Translations under genes and position numbers: made by a program
Assembly (NCBI GenBank): GCA_013824615.1
Contig: PNOC01000006.1
Coordinates: 31,521-95,520, forward strand
Source of the DNA: Thermodesulfovibrio sp.
GTDB taxonomy: Bacteria; Nitrospirota; Thermodesulfovibrionia; Thermodesulfovibrionales; UBA6898
Length of the DNA: 64,000 nucleotides
Direction: 5' to 3'
Notes under the pieces: model-generated
The model's database searches: none
The model's input: only the letters and a program-made list of their open reading frames with translations
What the model was told of the DNA's origin: nothing
Part shown: one piece after another, positions 36,654-46,181 of the stretch
Layout of the letters: each line of letters starts with the position of its first letter
Position numbering within the stretch: the first letter of the stretch is position 1

Positions 36654-38339
36654 TTACTGCCGGGTGAGATGCCGGTATTTGATCCGGTGCGGCTGGTCTG
36701 CCTCAGACCCAAGCCGTTCGTGGCGGTCGGCCTCATATTCGGAGTAGTTGCCGTCAAACCAGACCACCTTGCTGTCTCCCTCAAACGCCAGGATATGGGT
36801 CGCAATGCGGTCAAGGAACCAGCGGTCATGGCTGATGACCACCGCACAGCCGGCAAAGTTCTCAAGTGCCTCTTCCAGCGCCCGCATGGTGTTGACGTCG
36901 AGGTCGTTGGTCGGCTCGTCGAGCAACAGCACGTTGGCGCCTTCCTTCAGCATGCGTGCCAGATGGACCCGGTTTCTCTCCCCGCCTGAAATCATGCTTA
37001 CCTTCTTCTGCTGGTCCTGTCCTGAAAAATTGAATCTGCCGACATATGCGCGGGAGTTCACCTCCCGGTTGCCTATCAAGACCACATCCTCGCCCCCGGA
37101 TATGACCTCCCAGACGGATTTCGTAGTGTCAAGGTCGTCCCGGGCCTGATCAACATAGCCGAGTTTTACGGTATCGCCAATACGGATCGTCCCGGCGTCA
37201 GGCTTTTCCTGCCCGGTGATCATCCTGAAAAGTGTTGTTTTTCCTGCCCCGTTGGGCCCTACCACTCCGATGATACCGCCGGGAGGAAGTGAAAAGGTCA
37301 TACCTTCAACCAGCACGTTGTCGCCATATGACTTGGAAATATTATCTGCCTCAATGACGACGCCTCCGAGTCTCGGACCGGGTGGTATGAAAATTTCAAG
37401 CTCCTTCGCAAGCTTCTCATTATTCTGCGAAAGCAGCTGCTCATAGGAGGTGATGCGGGCCTTGGACTTCGCATGCCGCCCCTTGGGGGACATCCTGATC
37501 CACTCAAGCTCACGCTGCAGAGTCTTCTGCCTTTCAGTCTCGGCCTTTTCTTCCTCTTTCAGCCTGTTCTGTTTCTGCTCAAGCCAGGAGGAGTAATTTC
37601 CCTTCCAGGGAATGCCCTGGCCGCGGTCGAGTTCCAAGATCCAGCCGGCGACATTATCAAGAAAATACCGGTCATGAGTGACCGCTATGATCGTACCTTC
37701 ATAGCGCTGCAGATGGTGCTCAAGCCAGGTGACTGTTTCTGCATCAAGATGGTTGGTCGGCTCATCAAGCAGGAGTATGTCCGGCTTCTGAAGCAGCAGC
37801 CTGCACAAAGCAACCCGCCTCTTCTCTCCGCCTGAGAGGACATTAACCGGGGTGTCGCCCGGAGGGCAGCGGAGAGCATCCATGGCCATCTCCAGCCGGG
37901 AATCCAGGTCCCAGGCATCCAGGTGGTCGAGCTTTTCCTGGACTACTCCCTGCCGGTCACAGAGTTTGGCCATCTCGTCGTCAGACATCGGCTCGGCAAA
38001 ACGCGCGTTTATCTGGTTAAATTCATTGACCAGGTCCACCGTCTCCTGCACACCCTCCTCGACCACCTGCCGAACTGTCTTATTGTTGTCGACCAAAGGC
38101 TCCTGCTCAAGATATCCGACGGTATGCCCCGGTGAAATGACCGTCTCACCGACAAACTCCTTGTCCACCCCCGCCAGGATGCGCAACAGGGAACTCTTGC
38201 CTGAGCCATTGAGGCCGAGCACGCCGATCTTCGCTCCATAGAAATAGGAGAGATAGATATTCTTCAGGACCTGTTTCTTGTCGTGGTATTTACTCACCCC
38301 GACCATTGAATAGATTACTTTGTTCGCTTCGTTTGCCAT
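36654..38339 (-). CDS. ettA: Energy-dependent translational throttle protein EttA (ABC-F ATPase)
   Basis: Soluble ABC-F protein that binds the ribosomal E site and gates translation by ATP/ADP ratio. There are two nucleotide-binding domains with Walker A GLNGSGKSS and GPNGAGKTT, signatures LSGGEKRR and ISGGERNR, and Walker B LLLDEPTNHLD and LLLDEPTNDLD. The P-site tRNA-interaction linker (QKTLQRELEWIRMSPKGRHAKSKARI) is present. I chose the ATG at 38339 (MANEANKVIYSM), matching EttA N-termini; an in-frame start at 38393 would run into the downstream end of the UspA gene. Confidence 0.94.
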   Translation of the reverse strand: MANEANKVIYSMVGVSKYHDKKQVLKNIYLSYFYGAKIGVLGLNGSGKSSLLRILAGVDKEFVGETVISPGHTVGYLEQEPLVDNNKTVRQVVEEGVQETVDLVNEFNQINARFAEPMSDDEMAKLCDRQGVVQEKLDHLDAWDLDSRLEMAMDALRCPPGDTPVNVLSGGEKRRVALCRLLLQKPDILLLDEPTNHLDAETVTWLEHHLQRYEGTIIAVTHDRYFLDNVAGWILELDRGQGIPWKGNYSSWLEQKQNRLKEEEKAETERQKTLQRELEWIRMSPKGRHAKSKARITSYEQLLSQNNEKLAKELEIFIPPGPRLGGVVIEADNISKSYGDNVLVEGMTFSLPPGGIIGVVGPNGAGKTTLFRMITGQEKPDAGTIRIGDTVKLGYVDQARDDLDTTKSVWEVISGGEDVVLIGNREVNSRAYVGRFNFSGQDQQKKVSMISGGERNRVHLARMLKEGANVLLLDEPTNDLDVNTMRALEEALENFAGCAVVISHDRWFLDRIATHILAFEGDSKVVWFDGNYSEYEADRHERLGSEADQPHRIKYRHLTRQ

Positions 38340-38367
38340 GTGTTGCCGTATTCCTCTCTCAATAAAA

Positions 38368-39267
38368 TTATTGACCCCTGCAGGTCTTTCCAATCAGCAC
38401 AGAACTGTCGGAATGCGTCAGAACATTGCGGGAAACGCTGCCCATCATGCTGGCCATCCCCTTTAATCCTCTGCATCCGACAACGATCATATCAGCATGC
38501 ATCTCTTCAGCTGTCCTCAGTATCTCGTGGGAAGGGTCTCCCACTTTTGACACGGCGGTAAGGTTCTTAAACCTCTGCCCCAGATAGCCTTTTGCCTCTT
38601 CAAGTATCCGGTCTGACTCCCTGAATTCCTCGGCCCGCGTATCGGCGAGCATATCCTTTATCCGGTCATTCACCTCGATCACAAACCGGTCAGGAATGTC
38701 GGCAAAGTCTGACCAGATGACATGCATAAGCGTAATCTCAGAGTCAGCGCTCAAAGGCAGGAAAGCCAGAAACTTCGCGGCTGCAGCTGAAAAATCAGAA
38801 CCATCAGCAGCAAAAAGAACTTTCTTCTTTTCCATGCTACCGCAAAAACCCGGCTTTATCACCAGAACCGGCTTGGCCGAATGGAGCGTGACCGCCTTGG
38901 TGACACTACCGATCAGCAGCGATTTAACCCCCTTTATGCCCCGGGCCCCCATGACGATCAGGTCCATGTCTCCGGCTTCGGCAGCATCAACAATATAGCG
39001 CTCCGGAGCGCCATCAATAATCGCTGTACTTATCCTGGCCTTTGACGGCGCCAGCACCTCAAGCGCCGCATCAATGATCCTCGGCGCCACATCCTGCTTG
39101 ATCTGTTTAAGACTGCTGTAATAGGATTCCGCATCATACTGAAACGGTATCCAGCTCACCACATGCGTAAGCATGATCTCATCCTCGACCGTGAGGTCCA
39201 GGCAGAGCAGAGAGCGGGCAGCCTCGTCTGAGTATTCAGATCCGTCAGTCGCCAGCAGTATTTTCAT
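38368..39267 (-). CDS. Tandem UspA universal stress protein
   Basis: A 299-residue protein with two UspA domains (about 1-145 and 150-299). Each has an ATP-binding G-2x-G-9x-G(S/T) motif: GARGIKGVKSLLIGSVT and GCRGLKGMASMMGSVS. The N-terminus MKILLATDGSEYS is typical; a start 3 codons earlier (39276) is possible. A role in stress survival is inferred from the family. Confidence 0.9.
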   Translation of the reverse strand: MKILLATDGSEYSDEAARSLLCLDLTVEDEIMLTHVVSWIPFQYDAESYYSSLKQIKQDVAPRIIDAALEVLAPSKARISTAIIDGAPERYIVDAAEAGDMDLIVMGARGIKGVKSLLIGSVTKAVTLHSAKPVLVIKPGFCGSMEKKKVLFAADGSDFSAAAAKFLAFLPLSADSEITLMHVIWSDFADIPDRFVIEVNDRIKDMLADTRAEEFRESDRILEEAKGYLGQRFKNLTAVSKVGDPSHEILRTAEEMHADMIVVGCRGLKGMASMMGSVSRNVLTHSDSSVLIGKTCRGQ

Positions 39268-39350
39268 AACACACACCTCCGGAACATCTCATAACAACAA
39301 AATAACATATACAGGGGACAAAGACAAATGCTGCAGAGTTTGAGGAATAA

Positions 39351-40553
39351 TCAGCTGACCTGTTCAGGCAGGGTAAGGCGAAAAACAGTCCCATAAGCCT
39401 CGGCTGTGTAGAAATCAACCTCCCCCCCGAGAATCCGCTCACCAAACAATTTCATGGTATGGGTGCCATTGCCTCTTCCATTCCCAGCCTTGGTACTGAA
39501 GTAACGCTGAAAAATCCGGGGTCTGATCGTCTCCGGGATCGGTTGTCTGTTCCAGACCGAGAAGGTTATCTTGGCATTGCGACACTCAACCAGGAACCGC
39601 ACCTCGTCACCCTCTCCCGAGGCCTCCAAAGCATTGACCAGCATGTTTGTCAGAATACGCAGGAGCAGATGGAAATCGCTGAAAATACTCGTGCTGACAG
39701 GTTCTGAGAAAAAGATTATTTTTTTACCGCCAGCTGCAGGGTGGTTGATAAACAGGGACTTGATTTCATCCATAACCTGCCCGATGGAAATCTTTTCCCT
39801 GGTGCAGCGATAATCTGCCTGCTCTGCTGCGGCAAGGGCTCTCTGGATATCAATCTCCTTTGCAAGTCTCAGGGCCATTTTATTCATCTGTCCGGCCAGT
39901 TCATCTTTTTCCGGTCCGCTTTTCAAGACCATCAGCTCACTGGCTCCAAGCAGACCGGTAACGATGTTATTCAGGTCATGAAAGAAAGACCTCTCGAACG
40001 CTGCCCAGCTTTCCTGATGCGTAATGTCTTGCAGATAAAGCATAACCAGCTTTGTTCCGTCAAGAACCAATGGAGAGGCCTTAACACTCAAACAGATTTC
40101 GGTCTGACCACTGTTCAGGCCGACCGTCATGACACACTTTCTCTCCACGGACTTGTTCCCCGCTATACTCGAAACAATTGCAATCGCTGCCCCGCAGGAT
40201 GCGCAGAACTGCGAGGTGCCGCACCCCCCGGGCATATCGTGTGCGTGAACGCAACCGACAGCTTCCCCGGGTCTTAGCCCGAGTACACTACCGGCGTCAT
40301 CAATCCCCAGCCTGGTTAATAGACTATTGTTAACAGACAGAATCTGCCGGTGTTCATTCAGTACAGCCAGCAGGCCGCCGGTTGCGGTCATAATTCCGTC
40401 AACAACCGGATTATTACTCGCTATCTCAATTTCTCGTCTAAGTGTATGCTGGTCAGCCCGGGCTGAAGACGCAAAGTAGGTATCCTCCACGGAACTACCC
40501 GGTCCCTTATGCCGGTTTCTGTTAAGGCCTTTGCTCCAGTCTATATGCACCAA
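39351..40553 (-). CDS. Cytosolic PAS histidine kinase with a four-cysteine motif
   Basis: A 400-residue kinase without membrane segments. The PAS-like domain (about 50-180) contains Cys101, Cys111, Cys117 and Cys120 (C-x9-C-x5-C-x2-C in GCVHAHDMPGGCG and FCASCG). Such a set could bind a metal or Fe-S cluster, or act as a thiol switch. The H-box is FFHDLNNIVTG with His192. An HATPase domain follows, ending GNGTHTMKLFGERILGGEV. The start is TTG at 40553 with AGGAG 4 bases upstream. No response regulator is adjacent. Confidence 0.85.
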   Translation of the reverse strand: MVHIDWSKGLNRNRHKGPGSSVEDTYFASSARADQHTLRREIEIASNNPVVDGIMTATGGLLAVLNEHRQILSVNNSLLTRLGIDDAGSVLGLRPGEAVGCVHAHDMPGGCGTSQFCASCGAAIAIVSSIAGNKSVERKCVMTVGLNSGQTEICLSVKASPLVLDGTKLVMLYLQDITHQESWAAFERSFFHDLNNIVTGLLGASELMVLKSGPEKDELAGQMNKMALRLAKEIDIQRALAAAEQADYRCTREKISIGQVMDEIKSLFINHPAAGGKKIIFFSEPVSTSIFSDFHLLLRILTNMLVNALEASGEGDEVRFLVECRNAKITFSVWNRQPIPETIRPRIFQRYFSTKAGNGRGNGTHTMKLFGERILGGEVDFYTAEAYGTVFRLTLPEQVS

Positions 40554-40639
40554 GCATCTCCTGTGTTTCTTCTTTGCAATTTTCCCTGAGCCTGATTCTA
40601 TGTTACCGCATCATAGCAGAGTGCGCTATACATTATTTC

Positions 40640-41920
40640 TCAGGCCTTTTTCTTGCTCAGTTTGATAGTCACTTCCCCCTCCCCGACCTTTACTGAAAAA
40701 CCGGCATAACTGACCATCGCCAGAAAGGCTGCCAGCATCAGGAGTGTTCCAGCGATATAGTAAGCGAGGTGATAGCGTCCGGTAATATCGGCGATTTTGC
40801 CGGCCAGCATCGGGCCAACAACGCCTCCCACACCCCATGCGGTAAACAGAATGCCGTAGTTGAGTCCAAGATTCTTTGTCCCCCAGTTGTCAGCTGTTGT
40901 GGCCGGAAAAAGAGAAAGGCAGGCCCCGTAGTTGAACCCGACCATGGCAGACCCCAGGATAAAGGCTGTGGTGGTCGTGAACTGGGGATAAAAAAACATG
41001 ATCAGCGACTGCATGATACAGACAAAGGCAATAGTGACAACTCTGCCGATATAATCGGAGACGATACCGGCCACGACACGGCCACCGGCATTGAATATTG
41101 CCAGCAGGGCGACAAAAAGAAATCCAATCTTGATTGTATTGCCGGACTGGACCGCCACGATCTTGGCAAGATGACCTATGATCATCAACCCTGCCGTCGC
41201 TGCACAGGCATATTGGATGTACAGGAGATAGAACTCCCTGGTTCTGACCATTTCACGCCATGAGTAGTCGCCGGAGCCCGGAGAAACTGCGTTGCCGGGC
41301 TTTTTTTTGTTCCGGCTGCCGGGCTGACCGGAGCCAACCGCTTCAGGATTATTAATGAACTGTGCAAAAATCGTCGAAGTTACGAGAAAGGCCAGGCCCA
41401 GGATCCTGAAAGAATTGCTTATACCATAGGTCGCCAGAAGATACTTTGAAAGCGGGGCTATGTAGACCGGGGCAAGCCCAAACCCCGCAACCACCAGCCC
41501 CGTAATCAGGCCCTTCTTCTCCGGCGGAAACCACTTGACCGCAGCCGGTGTTGCAGAGGCATAACCCAGTCCAATCCCCATGCCGGCAAAAACGCCGAAC
41601 CCCAGCAGGGCAGGCAGGATGCTGGACGGGGTGCCGAAACTGGTGATAATAAGCCCAATGCCGGTAAGAACAGCCCCGCAGGAAGCCACGACACGCGGCC
41701 CAAACCGGTCCTGCAACCGGCCTGCAGGAATCATCATCACCGCAAAGCAGGCGATGGCAAGTGTATAAGGCAGCGTCGCCTCAGTCTTGGTCCAGCCGAA
41801 CCCGCCCTTGTCGAGTGCCTCGGTAAATTGCTTGCTGAATATACTCCAGGCATAGAGAACTCCCAGCGCAAGATTCAATCCCGTCCCGGCACCAACAACC
41901 AACCATCCTTTGTTCTGCAT
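40640..41920 (-). CDS. OFA-family MFS transporter (oxalate/formate antiporter-like)
   Basis: A 426-residue major facilitator protein with 12 predicted membrane segments. It has the OFA family N-terminus GAGTGLNLALGVLYAWSIFS, the loop motif GRLQDRFGPR, and the second-half NFGACL-like segment GFNYGACLSLFPATTADNWG. OFA transporters move oxalate, formate or related carboxylates. Formate would suit a formate-using cell but the substrate is not shown here. AAGGAAG precedes the start. Confidence 0.88.
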   Translation of the reverse strand: MQNKGWLVVGAGTGLNLALGVLYAWSIFSKQFTEALDKGGFGWTKTEATLPYTLAIACFAVMMIPAGRLQDRFGPRVVASCGAVLTGIGLIITSFGTPSSILPALLGFGVFAGMGIGLGYASATPAAVKWFPPEKKGLITGLVVAGFGLAPVYIAPLSKYLLATYGISNSFRILGLAFLVTSTIFAQFINNPEAVGSGQPGSRNKKKPGNAVSPGSGDYSWREMVRTREFYLLYIQYACAATAGLMIIGHLAKIVAVQSGNTIKIGFLFVALLAIFNAGGRVVAGIVSDYIGRVVTIAFVCIMQSLIMFFYPQFTTTTAFILGSAMVGFNYGACLSLFPATTADNWGTKNLGLNYGILFTAWGVGGVVGPMLAGKIADITGRYHLAYYIAGTLLMLAAFLAMVSYAGFSVKVGEGEVTIKLSKKKA

Positions 41921-42149
41921 AGAGCTTCCTTTCTAAATCATCTCGTGTCAGCAGATCAAAGCCGGATGACCATGCGCAGGAGTTAATATTCGCACAGTAT
42001 ATCACAGAAAGCGCAGATGTACAGCAGGGCAAATCCTGAGGCAACGGCCAGCTATTTTGAGGCCTTTCCACCTGCCGCTGCTCAAGGAGTACTGCAGCGG
42101 AAAGGAATAGTTGAGGATAGATTACTAAAGAATCAGGAGAGGCCAAAAA

Positions 42150-42389
42150 CTACTTCGACGGCTTTACCCTTTTTTTCTTATGGCACTTGAAGCAGTCGTC
42201 CTTGGGAGGATGCGCCGGTTTTCTCGGCATAAGAGCGTCCGGGCCGTGGCACTTCATGCAACCCGAGACCTCGGTAATCCCCAGGTGGGACTCACTCGCC
42301 GGTATCTGGGGATACTTCTTGCCGGAAATACTAAGGAGGAATCCGACAACCGCAAGAATAAAGACCGCAAAAATTATGTTATTTCTCAT
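42150..42389 (-). CDS. Small membrane-anchored diheme cytochrome c
   Basis: A 79-residue protein with one N-terminal membrane segment (MRNNIIFAVFILAVVGFLLS) and two heme c motifs, CMKCH and CFKCH, separated by a Pro/His linker, with a Lys-rich tail. It resembles a fragment of NapC/NrfH or class III-type cytochromes. The start is uncertain: ATG 42389 is chosen because it begins the membrane segment, and no strong ribosome binding site is visible. A role as an electron shuttle is inferred. The 229-bp gap to the OFA transporter shows nothing recognisable. Confidence 0.75.
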   Translation of the reverse strand: MRNNIIFAVFILAVVGFLLSISGKKYPQIPASESHLGITEVSGCMKCHGPDALMPRKPAHPPKDDCFKCHKKKRVKPSK

Positions 42390-42558
42390 TTTAAATTTTA
42401 CCATACCGGAGCAGGGGAAATCCCGGATAGGGTAGTCATGTTTTCGGCAGCTGCCGGAAACCCGGCAGCGCAAAAATATTTTTTTATAAATCTATTTACT
42501 CTTGTAAAAGCAATGCTGTATACTGTTTAGCAAGATAAATTTCTAACCGGAGGTGTTT

Positions 42559-42831
42559 ATGACTAAAGCAGAACTCGTAGAGAAAATGGCAAAGGATGCC
42601 GAAATTTCAAAGGCAGCCGCAGACAAGGCCCTGGGATCCATGATTGAGGGTATCAAGAAGGCACTGAAGAAGGGGAACAAAGTTACCCTCGTGGGCTTCG
42701 GTACTTTCTCGATCTCTCACCGGAAGGCACGTCAGGGCAGAAACCCCCAGACAGGCGCAACCATCAAGATCAAGGCTTCAAAGGCTCCGAAGTTCTCTGC
42801 AGGCAAGGCATTCAAGGACGCAGTTAAGTAA
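42559..42831 (+). CDS. hup: DNA-binding protein HU
   Basis: A 90-residue histone-like protein. MTKAELVEKMAKDAEISKAAADKAL and the beta-arm region RKARQGRNPQTGATIKIKASKAPKFSAGKAFKDAVK are diagnostic; the arm Pro is in RNPQTG. GGAGG lies 5 bases before the ATG. TATACT (about 42519-42524) is a likely -10. IHF is excluded by HU-type arm residues. It appears monocistronic, ended by a long hairpin. Confidence 0.95.
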   Translation: MTKAELVEKMAKDAEISKAAADKALGSMIEGIKKALKKGNKVTLVGFGTFSISHRKARQGRNPQTGATIKIKASKAPKFSAGKAFKDAVK

Positions 42832-42838
42832 TTGTGAC

Positions 42839-42874
42839 CTGGCAGGCCGTTGACGCACGTCAGCGGCCTGCCAG
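42839..42874. terminator. Long hairpin after hup
   Basis: CTGGCAGGCCG (42839-42849) pairs with CGGCCTGCCAG (42864-42874), with an inner TGACG/CGTCA stem. It lies between convergent hup and phoU. It has no U-tract, but the stem is very stable. Confidence 0.6.
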
Positions 42875-42888
42875 AGTGCTTCTTTAGG

Positions 42889-43557
42889 TTATTTCTCTTC
42901 TGACGGCAGTGCCATGTGCCGTATTATCTTGCCTTCTATGAGATAAATCACTATTTCCGCGATGTTCGTTGCATGGTCCGCAATGCGTTCCAGATACTGG
43001 GCCACAAAACTGATCTTCATGGCGCGTGATACGGTCGAAGGGTCCTGAGCCATAAGGAAGGCAAGTTCCTGCAGCACATCATGTTTCAGGTCATCCACTG
43101 CGTCATCCCGCAGAATCACGTCCATGGCCAGTTTTTTATCCTTCCGCACAAAGGCATCCAGCGCGTCCCTCGTCATACCCTGCGCAATTTCTTTCATGCG
43201 CGGAATGTCGATATACGGCTTCAGGATAGGCTCTTCGTTGAGTTCAATCGCCCGCTCCGCAATATTGACGGCCAGATCCCCCATCCTCTCGAGATCCGTC
43301 GTGATCTTCATCGCTGTTGTTATAAACCTCAGATCGCCTGCCATCGGCTGCCTGAGCGCTATCACCCGGATAGAATCCTCGTCTATTTCAACATCCAGCG
43401 TATTGACCATGCGGTCCCGATCAATAATCTTCCTGGCAAGTTCATTGTCCCTTTCAACGAGGGACTGGATAGAACTCTTTATCGAGTCCTCAACCAGAGA
43501 GCCCATTTTAAGCAATTTTTCTTTTATATGCTGCAGATCATCATCAAATACGGTCAT
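42889..43557 (-). CDS. phoU: Phosphate signalling protein PhoU
   Basis: A 222-residue all-helical protein with two PhoU repeats (MGSLVEDSIKSSIQSLVERD, DLERMGDLAVNIAERAIE, YLERIADHATNIAEIVIYLIEG), each with the metal-binding E/DxxxD pattern. It links PstSCAB to PhoR and restrains the phosphate response. Its ATG overlaps the pstB stop as TGATG. It is the last gene of pstS-C-A-B-phoU. Confidence 0.95.
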   Translation of the reverse strand: MTVFDDDLQHIKEKLLKMGSLVEDSIKSSIQSLVERDNELARKIIDRDRMVNTLDVEIDEDSIRVIALRQPMAGDLRFITTAMKITTDLERMGDLAVNIAERAIELNEEPILKPYIDIPRMKEIAQGMTRDALDAFVRKDKKLAMDVILRDDAVDDLKHDVLQELAFLMAQDPSTVSRAMKISFVAQYLERIADHATNIAEIVIYLIEGKIIRHMALPSEEK

Positions 43558-44321
43558 CAGCCAAACCTCCCGGTCACATAATCTTCTGTCAGTTTTTCAG
43601 CAGGCGCTGTAAAGATCTTATCGGTGGTGTCAAACTCAACCAGTTCTCCCAGCATCATGAACCCGGTCCAGTCTGATATCCTCGCCGCCTGCTGCATGTT
43701 GTGTGTCACTATGATAATCGTCACGTCCTTCTTGATTTTATCAAAAAGCTCTTCAATCTTGGAGGTAGATATGGGATCAAGGGCTGAAGTCGGTTCGTCA
43801 AACAGAAGGACCTCGGGATTAACCGCCAGCGCCCTCGCAATAACCAGCCTCTGCTGCTGTCCTCCGGAAAGGTCGTATGCGCTTGAGTTGAGCTTATCCT
43901 TCGCCTCGTCCCAGAGTGCGGCATGCTGCAGAGCCCTCTCTACCCTCTCTGAAAGTTCGGCCCTCTTGTTTATACCCTTCAGTTTCAGCCCATAGGCGAT
44001 ATTATCGAAGATGGTCATCGGAAATGGCGTCGGCTTCTGAAAAACCATACCGATGCGGCTTCTGAGATTGATCAGATCCGTATCCGGGCTGAGAATATTG
44101 TCCTTCACAAAATGGATCTCGCCCTCGTACCGGTTACCGGGATACAGGTCATGCATCCTGTTGAAGCATCTCAACAGAGTCGTCTTGCCGCAGCCGGACG
44201 GACCAATCAGTGCCGTTACCTGCTTGCTGTGGACCGGCAAGTTGATCTGCTTCAGTGCATGAATTCCCCCGGAATAATAGAAATTCAGTCCTTTTACTCT
44301 CAGTTCTATCTGCTCAAGCAC
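43557..44321 (-). CDS. pstB: Phosphate ABC transporter ATP-binding protein
   Basis: ATPase of the high-affinity phosphate importer. Walker [10 protein letters not shown], the PstB-specific [15 protein letters not shown], signature LSGGQQQR and Walker [13 protein letters not shown] are present. I chose a GTG start at 44321 (254 aa) since GGAGG is 8 bases upstream; it overlaps the pstA TAG stop by 1 base. An in-frame ATG at 44336 would add 5 residues. Confidence 0.95.
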   Translation of the reverse strand: MLEQIELRVKGLNFYYSGGIHALKQINLPVHSKQVTALIGPSGCGKTTLLRCFNRMHDLYPGNRYEGEIHFVKDNILSPDTDLINLRSRIGMVFQKPTPFPMTIFDNIAYGLKLKGINKRAELSERVERALQHAALWDEAKDKLNSSAYDLSGGQQQRLVIARALAVNPEVLLFDEPTSALDPISTSKIEELFDKIKKDVTIIIVTHNMQQAARISDWTGFMMLGELVEFDTTDKIFTAPAEKLTEDYVTGRFG

Positions 44322-45163
44322 TAACGGTACCTCCATTTGATGATAAGCCTTCCCGTAATCGTAAGAAGGAGTATGAATATCGTAATGACAAAGGCTGCGG
44401 CCCAGGCCTGGGAATGCCAGCTGTCATAGGGTCCCATCGCATACTGAAATATGGTTACGGTAAGAGACGAGATGGGCTGATTCATATTGAGACTATAATA
44501 AGCATTATTAAATGACGTAAACAGCAGCGGCGCCGTCTCCCCGGCAACCCGGGCAATGGAAAGGAGAATACCGGTCAGGATACCGGTTGCAGCGGCACGG
44601 TAGACCACCTGGGTGATCACCTTGTGATAGGGCGCCCCCAGAGCAAAGGCCGCCTCCCTGATTGTCCAGGGGACAAGAGAAAGCATATCCTCCGTGGTCC
44701 TCAGGACAACAGGGACCATGATGATCGCAAGCGCGATTGCGCCCGCCCACCCGCTGAAGTGTCCGATCGGTTTAACCATGACCGCATAAATAAAAGTTCC
44801 GATCACGATCGAAGGTACGCTCACCATAATATCCGCCAGGATGCTGATGATTCGGGCAATAGTTCTGCCACGCGCATATTCTGCCAGAAAAGTACCTCCC
44901 AGCACACCCACCGGCACGCCGATCAGCGTTGCGCATATCGTGATCATAAGCTGACCGACAAAGGCGTTTCTAAGCCCGCCACCATCTACCCCTGCGGGGG
45001 CAGGATCATTAAGGAAGAGATTCAGGTTCAGGGCCTTGACCCCGTGAATAAGGACATCGCCCAGGATAAAGACCAGCCAGAAAAGGCCGAGAAATGCCGC
45101 CAGGGTGCTGAAGGTCAGGGCGATAATCCCCTCTATTCTTCGTTTCCTCTCATGGGTCATCAT
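44321..45163 (-). CDS. pstA: Phosphate ABC transporter permease PstA
   Basis: Inner-membrane permease of 280 residues with six predicted segments. The BPD-transport EAA-like loop reads [33 protein letters not shown] overlap with pstC; TAGTG overlap with pstB. Confidence 0.94.
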   Translation of the reverse strand: MMTHERKRRIEGIIALTFSTLAAFLGLFWLVFILGDVLIHGVKALNLNLFLNDPAPAGVDGGGLRNAFVGQLMITICATLIGVPVGVLGGTFLAEYARGRTIARIISILADIMVSVPSIVIGTFIYAVMVKPIGHFSGWAGAIALAIIMVPVVLRTTEDMLSLVPWTIREAAFALGAPYHKVITQVVYRAAATGILTGILLSIARVAGETAPLLFTSFNNAYYSLNMNQPISSLTVTIFQYAMGPYDSWHSQAWAAAFVITIFILLLTITGRLIIKWRYR

Positions 45164-46101
45164 CGCGAGTACTTCCTCTCTGCCTTCAGCAGAAAAAACT
45201 TTGCGATGGCAAGAGTTATAAAGCTCATGACAAACAGCACCAGGGCCAGATAAAACAGTGATGAAAGATATATGTCCGTGTCCGCCTCGGCAAACTCATT
45301 TGCCAGGGTCACGGTTATGGTGGCAGCAGCATCCAGCAAAGAAGTGGTGATCCGGTGGTTATTGCCAAGCACAAAGGCAACCGCCATAGTCTCACCAAGG
45401 GCCCTGCCCAATGATAGAACTATGCCCCCGAAAACGCCGAGCTTCGAGTAGGGGAGCACAACATTTTTCACCACCTCCCACTTCGTAGCCCCAATGGCAT
45501 ACGCAGACTCTTTCACTACGGAAGGTGTCAGATTAAACGAATCTCTGGCAATGCTCGCGGTAAAGGGAATGATCATGATGCTCAAGATGACACTCGCCGT
45601 CAGGATATCAATACCCATCGGTGTCCCCTGGAAAATGATGTTCACAAAAGGAAGCCCGACCGTGATCTTTTTAAGAAAAGGTTCGACATAATTGCTCATG
45701 ATCGGCGAGAGTGTAAAAAGCCCCCACATACCATAGATGATACTCGGAATGGCAGCCAGAAGTTCTATGGCGATCCCGATGGGGCCTTTCAGTGCATTGG
45801 GGGATATTTCGGTAACAAAAATAGCAATACCAATGGCGACCGGAATTGCAAAAACCATCGAAAGTATAGTCGTAAGAAACGTTCCGTATATATTGGTGAG
45901 GGCTCCGAATGAATTTTTTACCGGGTCCCAGTCCGCAGAGGTGAGAAATTGTATAACGCCAAACTGTCGGATAGCGAGTGAAGACTCGTTAATAAGCACA
46001 TAGAGAATGCCGATGATAAAGATAATAACCGAAAAAGAGGCGATGCCCGTGACAGAGGCAAAGACCATATCCATCGGACTCTTCTTAGAAGTTTCAGACA
46101 T
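45160..46101 (-). CDS. pstC: Phosphate ABC transporter permease PstC
   Basis: Inner-membrane permease of 313 residues. The EAA-like loop reads ESAYAIGATKWEVVKNVVLPYSKLGVFGG, and GRALGETMAVAFVLGN is typical of PstC. It pairs with PstA. It is separated from pstS by a 15-bp stem hairpin that probably lowers read-through. Confidence 0.94.
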   Translation of the reverse strand: MSETSKKSPMDMVFASVTGIASFSVIIFIIGILYVLINESSLAIRQFGVIQFLTSADWDPVKNSFGALTNIYGTFLTTILSMVFAIPVAIGIAIFVTEISPNALKGPIGIAIELLAAIPSIIYGMWGLFTLSPIMSNYVEPFLKKITVGLPFVNIIFQGTPMGIDILTASVILSIMIIPFTASIARDSFNLTPSVVKESAYAIGATKWEVVKNVVLPYSKLGVFGGIVLSLGRALGETMAVAFVLGNNHRITTSLLDAAATITVTLANEFAEADTDIYLSSLFYLALVLFVMSFITLAIAKFFLLKAERKYSR

Positions 46102-46138
46102 TAATTATTTCACCTTCTTTTGTATTAAGGCTAGCTCA

Positions 46139-46175
46139 GTTAAAAAGGGGCAGGAACAGTCTGCCCCTTTTTAAC
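46139..46175 (-). terminator. Intercistronic hairpin between pstS and pstC
   Basis: A 15-bp perfect stem, GTTAAAAAGGGGCAG (46139-46153) with CTGCCCCTTTTTAAC (46161-46175), loop GAACAGT. On the minus strand the stem ends in a T-rich arm. It fits a partial terminator or RNA stabiliser that keeps pstS expression above that of the permease genes. Confidence 0.7.
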
Positions 46176-46181
46176 TGTTTA

